From JBAWXE01 sp037144255 (GTDB lineage: Bacteria > Bacteroidota > Bacteroidia > Chitinophagales > Chitinophagaceae), in the NCBI GenBank assembly GCA_037144255.1, contig JBAWXE010000008.1:1-57726 (forward strand): a stretch of DNA of 57,726 nt. The letters are read 5' to 3'. The notes beneath the pieces were generated by a model, which saw only the letters and a program-made list of their open reading frames with translations, was not told the origin of the DNA and ran no database searches. Numbering within the stretch: the stretch's first letter is position 1; each line of letters starts with the position of its first letter. Shown here one piece after another: positions 27,132 to 35,731 of the stretch. The position numbers and the translations under genes are program-made.

Positions 27132-29009
27132 TTACTTTTTAAGTATCAACTTATCAAATGTAGCCTGGGCCAAAGGATGATAATTCATACGATATTTCTC
27201 GTATATATGTTTGGCCATTTCTTGTCCTTTAGGGGTCTTCATCATTTCTCCATATAAAGGGCCTAAGAACTTACGGCGGCCTACGCGACTGAGGAAATCT
27301 TCCATAGCAGTATAAGCAGGAGCATATTCAGAAGCTATCGCCATAGTAAACCATACATCTGCTATTTCACTGTTACCTGTTTTAGTAAAATGGAAAGCGT
27401 CATCTAATGCTTTCATTTGTTCTTGTGAAATAGTACTTGGCATTTTGCGTAAGAACTGTAGCCATTCTTGGGTGCTCCAGAATTTAGTAGTGAGTTGTGC
27501 AGCAGCAGTACCTTTCAGAAATTGATCGCGGGCAGCATCTACTTTTTGAAAACGCTCTTGCCCGGCACGAGGACAATTGGCAGGTATACCCGGTCCATAT
27601 ACCCATGCATGGATATCAATCTTATGCATTAATGCAGTATCACCTTTTATCAAATTATCATTCAAGTAATTGAGAAATTGTGAAGTAGTAATGGTCTTGA
27701 ATGCATGCTCGTCAAAGTATTTTTTCAGGAATGCATCAAACTTCTCTCTACCTACCGTTATCTCAATCAATTTGAGGAAATGAGAACCTTTTTCGTAAGC
27801 TATATCTGTCAGTCCTTCGTCAGGGTCGCGACCTTTAAGATCTAGTTTCAGCCAAGTATCCTTGCTATGCTTACCCAGTTCTTGTATAGCAGTTTCAAAA
27901 TCCTGATAACCCAGCTCCCATTGCATATCCACATAGCTCTTATCGGTCATGGTCTCTACAATACGACGTTCGAAGTAATTGGTAAAACCTTCATTCAGCC
28001 AAAAATCATTCCATGTAGCATTGGTTACCAGATTGCCACTCCAGCTATGAGCCAGCTCATGAGAGATGAGACTTACCAAAGAACGATCGCCTGCAATAAC
28101 AGTAGGTGTGCAGAAAGTAAGGCGTGGATTTTCCATACCACCAATAGGGAAACCAGGTGGCAATACTATGACATCGTATCTACCCCATCGATAAGGACCA
28201 TAGAGCTTTTCGGCAGTATTCACCATCTTGCCCACATCTTCAAATTCGTAACGAGCCTTGTCTATTATGTTAGGTTCTGCATATACACCTGTACGTTCGT
28301 CTATGCTTTTAAAACGAACGTCGCCTACAGCCAATGCCATAAGGTATGCAGGCACTGGTATCTCCATTGTAAAATGATAGATACCACTGTCATTCAGCTT
28401 CTGAGGATTTGAAGCACTCATCAGTGCTATTAGATTCTTAGGTACTGTAACACGGGCGTTGTAAGTGTAGCGTATGCCGGGACCATCAGCGCAAGGTATC
28501 CATGAACGTGCATAGATAGACTCTGACTGTGTATATAAGAAAGGTTGTTTTTTATTAGATGTTTGTGCTGGCTCCAACCATTGTAATGCAGTTGCTTTCT
28601 TACCTGTTTTATAATAGATGGTCACATACTTGGTCTCGGGGCGTATAGGGATATGTAATGCACTACCTAAGTATTGAGTAGCCGTATCTAGGTGGTGTTG
28701 TACTTTCTGTCCATTTGCAAATACACTATCAATTGTCAGATCGTATGTATCAAGTTTCAGGTCTGTCAATTTATTGGTATTGTCTATATCCCAGCTAGCT
28801 GTTCCACATATCTGCTTCTGTTCGAAACTGACCTTGATGTCCAGATCCAGATGTTTGATAGTAATACTATCAGCATTTGATTGGGTATGCACATCTTTAC
28901 TAATAGAAGTATCTTTTACTAGAGGCTTTTGTGTAGCTATAGTTTTAGGCTGATCCTTACAAGCCATCATGGTAGTAAGTAGTACTATGCCAAAGGCATA
29001 TTTCATCAT
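27132..29009 (-). CDS. M1 family metalloaminopeptidase lipoprotein, leukotriene-A4-hydrolase-like
   Basis: Zinc aminopeptidase, 625 residues. The lipoprotein signal has Cys 17 in MMACKDQ. The N-terminal beta-saddle domain precedes the exopeptidase motif PIGGMENPRLTF (GGMEN). The zinc site is HELAHSWSGN (HExxH near residue 317), with the third ligand Glu in WLNEGFTNYFE. A helical C-terminal domain with WVYGPGIPANCP resembles the LTA4H C-terminal region. It would trim peptides in the periplasm or at the outer membrane. It sits 36 bases after the ABC permease gene and ends at a strong terminator, so it is probably the last gene of that unit. Confidence 0.93.
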   Translation of the reverse strand: MMKYAFGIVLLTTMMACKDQPKTIATQKPLVKDTSISKDVHTQSNADSITIKHLDLDIKVSFEQKQICGTASWDIDNTNKLTDLKLDTYDLTIDSVFANGQKVQHHLDTATQYLGSALHIPIRPETKYVTIYYKTGKKATALQWLEPAQTSNKKQPFLYTQSESIYARSWIPCADGPGIRYTYNARVTVPKNLIALMSASNPQKLNDSGIYHFTMEIPVPAYLMALAVGDVRFKSIDERTGVYAEPNIIDKARYEFEDVGKMVNTAEKLYGPYRWGRYDVIVLPPGFPIGGMENPRLTFCTPTVIAGDRSLVSLISHELAHSWSGNLVTNATWNDFWLNEGFTNYFERRIVETMTDKSYVDMQWELGYQDFETAIQELGKHSKDTWLKLDLKGRDPDEGLTDIAYEKGSHFLKLIEITVGREKFDAFLKKYFDEHAFKTITTSQFLNYLNDNLIKGDTALMHKIDIHAWVYGPGIPANCPRAGQERFQKVDAARDQFLKGTAAAQLTTKFWSTQEWLQFLRKMPSTISQEQMKALDDAFHFTKTGNSEIADVWFTMAIASEYAPAYTAMEDFLSRVGRRKFLGPLYGEMMKTPKGQEMAKHIYEKYRMNYHPLAQATFDKLILKK

Positions 29010-29045
29010 GTGTATCTAAGTTTGAAAAAGTAATGGGCGAAATTA

Positions 29046-30758
29046 TTAAATATCTGCCTTACGTGCGTTTTCCCAAGTAGTATTGGCATAACTATCCCAT
29101 ACCAACCATAAGAGAATAGAAGATAAGGCAAGGAAAAGTACTTTAAGCCACCATATATCTACTGCCATGTAATGCCCAAAGCCCAGTAGACCCGGCACAC
29201 CCAGCATAATAAACACTCTGAGGAATCTAGTACTGGCATTATTCATTTGCTCTTGTGTAGAGAATGGAAGGATGCGATAGCCTACTCTCATGATACAAAG
29301 AGCGAATAATGTCATATTAGAGACAGCCAAGATAATATCCAATATGCGGGCAGGGCCCCATATGTATAATACGAACAAAGCAATGATGCCCCAAAATGGC
29401 AAGAAAAATTTGACCCAAATAGCCTTGAATGCTCCCGACATGATCTTGCCAGGCTTATCTACAGGAGCTGCATAGTATACCCATGACGCCTTGTACTGAT
29501 CTGATACGGTAAGATAATTGAGCGCTTGAGTAACTACTACTACACACATATAAAGTAGTACCAGGAACTTAGGTTTATTAGGCAGTTCCTGCCATGTTTC
29601 AGAAAGTGATCTATTCCTATCCAATGTAAGCATGTATACAAAGTATACAGGTACATAAGCAAACATAGGATATACACGCATTTTAAAAGAACGGCTGCGA
29701 GAGGTCTGTAACCAAGTGATGATGAATCCTGCTTTAGCATCATCTGTTCTATTGAGCAGGTTTGCCAGCCAAGTATAATATTTAGCAGAAGAAGCGGTTT
29801 TTTTCGTACTCACATTGGTTTGTTCTGTTACCTCAACTGTATCTATAGCACCAATGTTGCGTGCAAATTGTGGAGCTAACCACTTGACGGTGACCCATAA
29901 ACATACTACAGGAACAATGATAGCCAAGGTTCCATACCATTGTGTGCCTGCAATAGGTGCGGTGTGACCCAACCAAATAAAACATGATGCTAACCAATAA
30001 GGCGGCAAAAAGCGTACCCAGCTAAGTGTATTAAGGTCTACATGTTGAATAAAGGAACTTTGCATGACCCTAGGCATCAAGTAGCCCATGATGAATAAAA
30101 TTACAGATAGTACTATCTGGAAATAATTGATCACTTCTTTAAAGCGCTCAGGCTTTGTTAGTTTGAGTAATAAAAGGTAACAGCCATTTACAATAAAAAG
30201 TGCAATGAATACTAAACAGAATAATGGCAATGGAAATAAAACGACAGATTTCCATCCGTGCACTATACCTAATACTATCCAACCGGGAATAGACATTGGA
30301 ACGATGACCCTAAATAAATAAATAAACACATGTAGCATACGCGACAAGAACAATGTCTTATCATTAATGGGGCGTGGAAAAATGATATACTTATCTCTGG
30401 TATCGAAAAGAATATTGGAAAAGTCAGTTATAAGTAAAAAACTGAGCATGAACAAGAACATGGAAAAATACAAGGTAAGCGCGAATACCGTATTGTCTTT
30501 GCCTGAATCTGAATCGATCATTAAGAAAATCAAGGGGAACGTGTACAGCAAACCCATGCATAGAGAAATGAACATATTTGTCAAAATTCCATTACGCTTC
30601 TCTTTCTTCTCTTTCCTTTGACGACCTAATGTCATTGGTTTCCGGTCATCCAGCATTAACTTAACATTCAGAATAGCTCTCAGCTGGTCTGTATCTGCGC
30701 CCATACCACGCCATAAGGTAGATGGTAACATGACCAGATTTAAAAAGAATTTGTTCAT
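29046..30758 (-). CDS. ABC transporter permease-like membrane protein
   Basis: 570 residues with about 12-14 hydrophobic segments and a charged cytoplasmic N-terminus (QRKEKKEKRN). I do not recognise a specific family, but the gene begins 9 bases after its partner ATPase gene ends, the classic arrangement of an ABC-2-type exporter. The substrate is unknown. The M1 peptidase lipoprotein gene follows. Confidence 0.75.
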   Translation of the reverse strand: MNKFFLNLVMLPSTLWRGMGADTDQLRAILNVKLMLDDRKPMTLGRQRKEKKEKRNGILTNMFISLCMGLLYTFPLIFLMIDSDSGKDNTVFALTLYFSMFLFMLSFLLITDFSNILFDTRDKYIIFPRPINDKTLFLSRMLHVFIYLFRVIVPMSIPGWIVLGIVHGWKSVVLFPLPLFCLVFIALFIVNGCYLLLLKLTKPERFKEVINYFQIVLSVILFIMGYLMPRVMQSSFIQHVDLNTLSWVRFLPPYWLASCFIWLGHTAPIAGTQWYGTLAIIVPVVCLWVTVKWLAPQFARNIGAIDTVEVTEQTNVSTKKTASSAKYYTWLANLLNRTDDAKAGFIITWLQTSRSRSFKMRVYPMFAYVPVYFVYMLTLDRNRSLSETWQELPNKPKFLVLLYMCVVVVTQALNYLTVSDQYKASWVYYAAPVDKPGKIMSGAFKAIWVKFFLPFWGIIALFVLYIWGPARILDIILAVSNMTLFALCIMRVGYRILPFSTQEQMNNASTRFLRVFIMLGVPGLLGFGHYMAVDIWWLKVLFLALSSILLWLVWDSYANTTWENARKADI

Positions 30759-30767
30759 AGACCTAGA

Positions 30768-31553
30768 TTATAAAGCTGTGCTTCTATCGTTAAGTGCAGA
30801 TGCAAAATCATCTGCTTTTTGAGTAAGATCGCCACCAGAGGTGAGTTTAGAGAATATGGTTTCTAAAGAGTCTGTACCATTTTGTCTCAATTCTTCAAAT
30901 GTACCATTTGCAATGATATTGCCTTTGTCAATAAGGATGATCCTATCGGAAACTTTTTCTACAACATCCATCATGTGTGAGCAATAAAATATGGTCTTGC
31001 CTTCCTGTTTCAGCACTTGTAACAGTTCTTTTACCAATATCACAGCATTGGCATCGAGACCAGATAAAGGTTCGTCAAGAATTACTATGGAAGGATTGTG
31101 CAATAAGCCCGAAGTGAGTAAAACCTTCTGACGCATACCTTTTGAAAAGCTATCCATTCTCTGATCAATATTAGACAAGAGACCAAATGAATCTAACATT
31201 TTGCGGGAACGTTCTTCAATAATATCATCGGGGAGGTGATATAACTTACCAATAAAAGTCAGGTAATCGCGAGGAGTAAGCAGATCGTACAGTTCTGCCA
31301 ATTCCGGTATATACCCGATCATACCCTTTATTTCCATCAGATTCTCTCTCAAGTCTTTACCGGCCACCTTTACTTCTCCTGAAAAATCTTGGATGATACC
31401 TGTAATTATCTTCACAGTGGTAGATTTACCAGCACCATTAGGGCCAATATATCCGATTATTTGACCAGGGAATATATCCAGATTGATATCGTTCAACACC
31501 CTCTTATCGCCATAATTTTTAGATAAATGGCGAAGTGTAATTATTGGTTCCAT
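30768..31553 (-). CDS. ABC transporter ATP-binding protein
   Basis: About 261 residues: Walker A GPNGAGKST, Q-loop region MIGYIPELAELYDLLTPRDY, signature FSKGMRQKVLL, Walker B IVILDEPLSGLD and the H-loop in IFYCSHMMD. The pattern is that of CcmA/NatA-type export ATPases. I chose the ATG at 31553 (MEPIITLRHLSKNYG). A longer frame to 31586 would start inside the terminator hairpin of the upstream gene. Confidence 0.93.
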   Translation of the reverse strand: MEPIITLRHLSKNYGDKRVLNDINLDIFPGQIIGYIGPNGAGKSTTVKIITGIIQDFSGEVKVAGKDLRENLMEIKGMIGYIPELAELYDLLTPRDYLTFIGKLYHLPDDIIEERSRKMLDSFGLLSNIDQRMDSFSKGMRQKVLLTSGLLHNPSIVILDEPLSGLDANAVILVKELLQVLKQEGKTIFYCSHMMDVVEKVSDRIILIDKGNIIANGTFEELRQNGTDSLETIFSKLTSGGDLTQKADDFASALNDRSTAL

Positions 31554-31569
31554 GTATGTAAAATAAAGA

Positions 31570-31600
31570 ATTCCTTCAATACACAAGGTATTGAAGGAAT
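31570..31600 (-). terminator. Terminator of the F420-type reductase gene
   Basis: A perfect 13-base stem (ATTCCTTCAATAC / GTATTGAAGGAAT) with a 5-base loop, followed leftward by TCTTTATTTT. It starts 36 bases past the stop at 31636 and separates this gene from the ABC unit. Confidence 0.8.
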
Positions 31601-31635
31601 AAATAAAAGAAATACCCCTGAGTAAGTGAGTTTTT

Positions 31636-32283
31636 CTATGCTTTTAGCAATTTAAAGGCATGACCCCATTGATTATTGACGAAACCGGGTATGCACCATA
31701 ACATGCAAAGAGGCTCGATAGCTCTGGAAGCCTCAATATGACCCATATCAGCTATATCCCAACCAAATTGGTCAAGGATATGCTTTACTTCATTTTTAGC
31801 ATTCATATTGTTGCCACAAGTGAACATAGTAGGTTTACCATCCTTAAAAGCCGGATCGACCATAAAAGAACTACCTACACAACTGAATGCCTTTACAAAG
31901 TGAATTTCGGGGAAACGTTCTTGTAATTGTTCCATCAGAGATTCATCCAGATCTGTGAAGAATCGTAGGACACCATTTTCTGGTGGAGCCTCAGCTATAG
32001 GATTGGTAGTATCTATAATCGTTTTACCATTTAAGAATTGAGGCCCTGCTTGTTCTATTACATCAGTAGCTACACGGCCCATAACAGACAATACGATGAT
32101 ATCCCCAAATTGTGCAGCCTCTCTGAAACTACCCACTTTTGCCTGGGTACCACCTTTCTCTTGCCAGGCACTGAGCTTACTAATATCGCGTGAGCTTAAC
32201 ATTACTTCATAACCCTTCGTAAGGAAACCATTACCCAATGTTTGTGCAACCTGACCGGAACCGAGTATACCTATTTTTTTCAT
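31636..32283 (-). CDS. NAD(P)-binding F420-dependent-type oxidoreductase
   Basis: 215 residues with an N-terminal Rossmann fold (KKIGILGSGQVAQTLGNGF, GxGxxA/G type; then VMLSSRDISK, which suits NADP) and VLSVMGRVATDVI and IIDTTNPIAEAP. It belongs to the pfam F420 oxidoreductase group, whose bacterial members usually work with NADPH rather than F420. The C-terminal part (ASRAIEPLCMLWCIPG) is typical. The substrate is unknown. It is monocistronic with its own terminator. Confidence 0.88.
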   Translation of the reverse strand: MKKIGILGSGQVAQTLGNGFLTKGYEVMLSSRDISKLSAWQEKGGTQAKVGSFREAAQFGDIIVLSVMGRVATDVIEQAGPQFLNGKTIIDTTNPIAEAPPENGVLRFFTDLDESLMEQLQERFPEIHFVKAFSCVGSSFMVDPAFKDGKPTMFTCGNNMNAKNEVKHILDQFGWDIADMGHIEASRAIEPLCMLWCIPGFVNNQWGHAFKLLKA

Positions 32284-32679
32284 GATCTATATTGATTTAC
32301 AAGGGCAAATTAGCAGGAAATATTGAAGCAAAAAAGAAATGCTGATTATTCTTTTCTATTGTCTAATAACATGTATAAAAGGTTGTAAAAGGTATCTTTA
32401 AAAAAACCTTATAAAACCTATACATCCATCTGATCTTTTAAATAAAAGGACAGATAATTATCTAATCAATAAGTGTTGGTACTGCTATTACAAATTCGCA
32501 GGATAATGGTCCAACGAATAGAATAAGTGAAGTAAACAGTATCAATTCTACATTGGCATCATCAATATTAATAACTATTAGTTTATACAATAGTTAATAG
32601 AGGTAACTACAAGAGGGAATTCTTGCATTTGAATTACAAAAATGCTTAACTTTAAGATGATACCCATACAGCTCAAGTT
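32284..32679. other. Intergenic region, nothing recognised
   Basis: 396 AT-rich bases upstream of two divergent genes. No gene is seen. A TAACTTTA box (32647-32654) resembles a -7 element for the rightward gene, but with poor -33 spacing (TTTG at 32628). Confidence 0.45.
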
Positions 32680-33342
32680 ATGAATGATCATCAAAAATTG
32701 CAGCAAAAACAGCTGCTACAGCCACAAAATTTCATTGTGGCTATGGCAGTTACAATGGTATATATTATACTACCATTTACCAGATCCTATCTAGATCAGA
32801 ATTACAGATTTATATTGACAGGCATTACCATTTTAACAGGTGTTATAGTTTTATGGCAATTGAAGAAATACTTATTCAATTTCAGCTCGAATAAGGCCAT
32901 GTACTGGATAAATAGAACAATTATTATGTCTATTATATTAGCAGTGATCGATCCAATTTCTAACAGACGTTTCTTTCATTTGATCAATAATATTCAACCA
33001 ATATTAAGTTTATCATTTTTTCTTATTGTCATGGCTATTTGGTATTTGACCATTTATGCGAGTGTAAGACTAGGATCTGCGTTAAGAAATATAGAAAATG
33101 ATACGATTGGCTTGATACACTTATTGGGCAATTCATTGTTATATTTAATTCCATCAGCAATCCTCATTACAATTGGAGTTTCTGGTATTATATTGAAAAA
33201 CAATACGCTAAAAACATCATTATCGCCACTATTAGGAATTTCGCATATCCTCTTTTTAATACCTAAGGTCATTATGTTTCTAATATTTCTTAGGGCAAAA
33301 AAATATCAGGGCCAACAAATTGTTGAGCCTGATATAGCTTAA
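32680..33342 (+). CDS. Polytopic membrane protein of unknown function
   Basis: 220 residues with a Gln/Lys-rich cytoplasmic N-terminus (MNDHQKLQQKQLLQPQN) followed by about six hydrophobic segments and a polar tail. No motif is recognised. It converges on the histidine kinase gene with a 14-base gap. Function cannot be proposed. Confidence 0.75.
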   Translation: MNDHQKLQQKQLLQPQNFIVAMAVTMVYIILPFTRSYLDQNYRFILTGITILTGVIVLWQLKKYLFNFSSNKAMYWINRTIIMSIILAVIDPISNRRFFHLINNIQPILSLSFFLIVMAIWYLTIYASVRLGSALRNIENDTIGLIHLLGNSLLYLIPSAILITIGVSGIILKNNTLKTSLSPLLGISHILFLIPKVIMFLIFLRAKKYQGQQIVEPDIA

Positions 33343-33356
33343 TTATTTTGACCTAA

Positions 33357-34667
33357 TTATTTTACTAATGGTATTGCTATACAAAATTTAGAACCTTTAC
33401 CTGGTTCGCTGGTGAACCATATACGGCCATTCTGCAACTCTATAAATTCCTTGCACAAAGATAGCCCCAAGCTCATACCTTTTTCATTACCTGTACCATA
33501 TGTAGATTTTGCTTTTAACTTAAAAACTTCTTCTTGTTTTTCGAATGGTATGCCTATACCATGATCCTCGATGCATATATGGCATTCGTTATCCTTAATG
33601 CAATGGGTAATATTGATCTCTTCGCCATTGCGGCTGAATTTAATGGCATTGTGAAGCAAATTGCGAAATACCAGCTGAAACATATCAACATCCGCATATA
33701 CAAATACATGAGAATCAATAGCACAATTGATCTTAATATTCTTACTACGAGCCAATGTCTTCTGAACGGATAATATCTGATTCACATACTCCATGACATT
33801 GACTTTCTTAGATTGTATCACCATTCCTTGCATTTGGTGTTTAGACCATACAAGCAAGTTCAATAACATATCTGAAGTATTCTTAGTCAGATTGAGCAAT
33901 TCTCTCTTCATATCTTCTTCACCTTTATCCATAGAGAACTCTGCAAACAATTCTAAGTAACCTTGAATTGAGGTTAGAGGCCCTCTGAAATCGTGAGTGA
34001 TGATAGATAATAATTTATCTTTCTCCTTATTTAAATTTTCAAGTTTTATATTTTGAGCAACGATCTGTTTGTTCTGCTCATGTATAGCGGCAGCTCTTTC
34101 TCTAGCTAGTTTCTTTTCAAATCTATAATTACTGAGTAGATAATTTACAATGAAAAAGATAAACAATAATGAAAGAACATACGTAGAAGCAACGTCTATA
34201 AAATAATCATTCTTACTTTGATATGCATTTGTGATCCATGATGGGTTATAGTATTCATACGTAAACAATGCCAAAGCAATAACAATATGCAAAGTAACCC
34301 ATAACCAATGCAACCCTTTACGAGTGATGGTCATGAGTAAGAAAAGTGTGAGAAAGAAAAAGTATATTGAGGTACCTCTTATTCCTGAATTAAAGTAATA
34401 GCAAGTAATAATTGTAACATAACTGAGAACGGAAAATAATATAACAGGTATCTTATACATTTTTTTTACTCTAGAAAAGTAATAAAAGCCACACTGCGTC
34501 ATTAAGAGCATAAAAATAATAGCTGCTATAACTGGTAGATTCATGAATACATTTAATGGCACTAAGAGTATCAGTAGGAGCATTGTTACGATGCTAACTG
34601 CATTAAAAGCTCTATTTTCTATTGAAAAATCTGATGAATTTCCAAGTAGCCTATCCCAAATTTTCAT
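33357..34667 (-). CDS. Membrane sensor histidine kinase
   Basis: About 436 residues: six to seven N-terminal membrane helices (about 25-195), a coiled-coil linker (KLARERAAAIHEQNKQIVAQN), the dimerisation/phosphoacceptor box IITHDFRGPLTSIQGYL (His about 223), the N box NLLHNAIKFS, G1 DHGIGIP and G2 MSLGLSLCKEF. There is no receiver domain and no response regulator adjacent, so it is an orphan kinase. I prefer the ATG at 34667 (MKIWDRLLGN), where similar kinases begin. The frame is open to an ATG at 34889, which would add 74 polar residues. Confidence 0.88.
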   Translation of the reverse strand: MKIWDRLLGNSSDFSIENRAFNAVSIVTMLLLILLVPLNVFMNLPVIAAIIFMLLMTQCGFYYFSRVKKMYKIPVILFSVLSYVTIITCYYFNSGIRGTSIYFFFLTLFLLMTITRKGLHWLWVTLHIVIALALFTYEYYNPSWITNAYQSKNDYFIDVASTYVLSLLFIFFIVNYLLSNYRFEKKLARERAAAIHEQNKQIVAQNIKLENLNKEKDKLLSIITHDFRGPLTSIQGYLELFAEFSMDKGEEDMKRELLNLTKNTSDMLLNLLVWSKHQMQGMVIQSKKVNVMEYVNQILSVQKTLARSKNIKINCAIDSHVFVYADVDMFQLVFRNLLHNAIKFSRNGEEINITHCIKDNECHICIEDHGIGIPFEKQEEVFKLKAKSTYGTGNEKGMSLGLSLCKEFIELQNGRIWFTSEPGKGSKFCIAIPLVK

Positions 34668-34944
34668 GTGTTGTTGATTACTAAAAATTGATTTGCTAAT
34701 ATTTTTCAGCGAATTGAAAATCCGATATAAACCAAATGGCCAATTATCATGATCCGGTAAATGATACCAATCATGGCCAATTGAATCAATTACTTTTCTG
34801 TTATGAATAGCACTATAGTGGCTATTTAGATCGCTTTTGAAATGTCGTTTATACTGTTCCATTTGACACGATTTTTTACAATTACCCAATACAGTTATAC
34901 AGCTTATTTTGTTTCAAGGTCAACATGTTATTCAATAGTTAATC

Positions 34945-34965
34945 TCGTTAATGATTAGTTAACGA
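34945..34965. promoter_or_regulatory. Possible operator (7-7-7 dyad)
   Basis: TCGTTAA (34945-34951), 7-base spacer, TTAACGA (34959-34965): a perfect inverted repeat in the region between the divergent histidine kinase and the 35087 gene. A related AGTTAAT lies just upstream. The spacing suits a dimeric regulator, but no binding evidence exists. Confidence 0.35.
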
Positions 34966-35086
34966 CAGGATAAAGATAGGGATATTTATCAAAAATGAAA
35001 AAAATATGTTAAATAATATAATATTTATATATAAAACGCAGATAAACACTACTGTGGGAAATTTTTACTTTTAAAAAAAAGTTATC

Positions 35087-35665
35087 ATGGACAATCTATT
35101 AAAAGCTGCCAATAAATACGCTGAAGGTTTAAAACATGTAGAACGCAGAAGAGCTACCTGGCAAATAATATCTAAGGAATTAAAGGGTATATTATTAGAG
35201 ATAGCAGACCATTTAAATAGTACAGCTGAATATAAACCAGGGTACTATGTAGATCTATCACATGCCTATGACGACGAGATAAATGGTACCTGTGTGCAAA
35301 TGCCATTAGTAACATTCAGATCAGGGAATATGCCGATGGGGATGTCATTCAATAGTTCTGTAAATGGTATTAAAGAATATACAGAGAAAGGTTTTAAAAT
35401 AGGGTTTTACCCTGCAGTAACCGGCTTAATATTTGTAATGTTACATTTGCATCACAATGATTTTCAGCCTGAGGAATTGCCACCTGCAAGCTTAATGGTA
35501 ATAGATGACCCTAATGAATTATCAAAAGAATTGGTACAAGAATTAATAGCACAAGGGATAGAAACTGCCTATCAATCAAGTTATACAGGTATATCAGAAC
35601 ATCAAGAACCGACTTATTCCCCTATAGGTTTTAAAATGCATGATACAACAGAGCCTACACAATAG
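35087..35665 (+). CDS. Hypothetical cytosolic protein
   Basis: 192 residues, no signal peptide or membrane segment, not recognised. The N-terminal 45 residues are helical and charged. A central part has LVTFRSGNMPMGMSF and GFYPAVTGLIFVMLHLHHND. The acidic, polar C-terminus is probably disordered. It is followed by a perfect terminator palindrome, so it is a one-gene unit. Confidence 0.7.
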   Translation: MDNLLKAANKYAEGLKHVERRRATWQIISKELKGILLEIADHLNSTAEYKPGYYVDLSHAYDDEINGTCVQMPLVTFRSGNMPMGMSFNSSVNGIKEYTEKGFKIGFYPAVTGLIFVMLHLHHNDFQPEELPPASLMVIDDPNELSKELVQELIAQGIETAYQSSYTGISEHQEPTYSPIGFKMHDTTEPTQ

Positions 35666-35682
35666 TCTGTGATTTAGCACAT

Positions 35683-35718
35683 ATTAAAAAGGGCTCCATT
35701 AATGGAGCCCTTTTTAAT
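35683..35718. terminator. Perfect 36-base palindromic bidirectional terminator
   Basis: The arms ATTAAAAAGGGCTCCATT and its exact complement meet at the centre. An A5 run precedes and a T5 run follows the GC-rich stem, so it ends both the rightward 35087 gene (18 bases past its stop) and the leftward protease gene (14 bases past). Confidence 0.9.
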
Positions 35719-35731
35719 GAATATGGTTAGA

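Noticed and set aside
31554..31586. Longer N-terminus for the ABC ATPase
   Set aside because: It would begin inside the terminator hairpin of the upstream reductase gene.
33343..33366. Direct repeat TAATTATTTT twice between convergent genes
   Set aside because: AT-rich and too short to distinguish from chance; it also overlaps the kinase stop codon.
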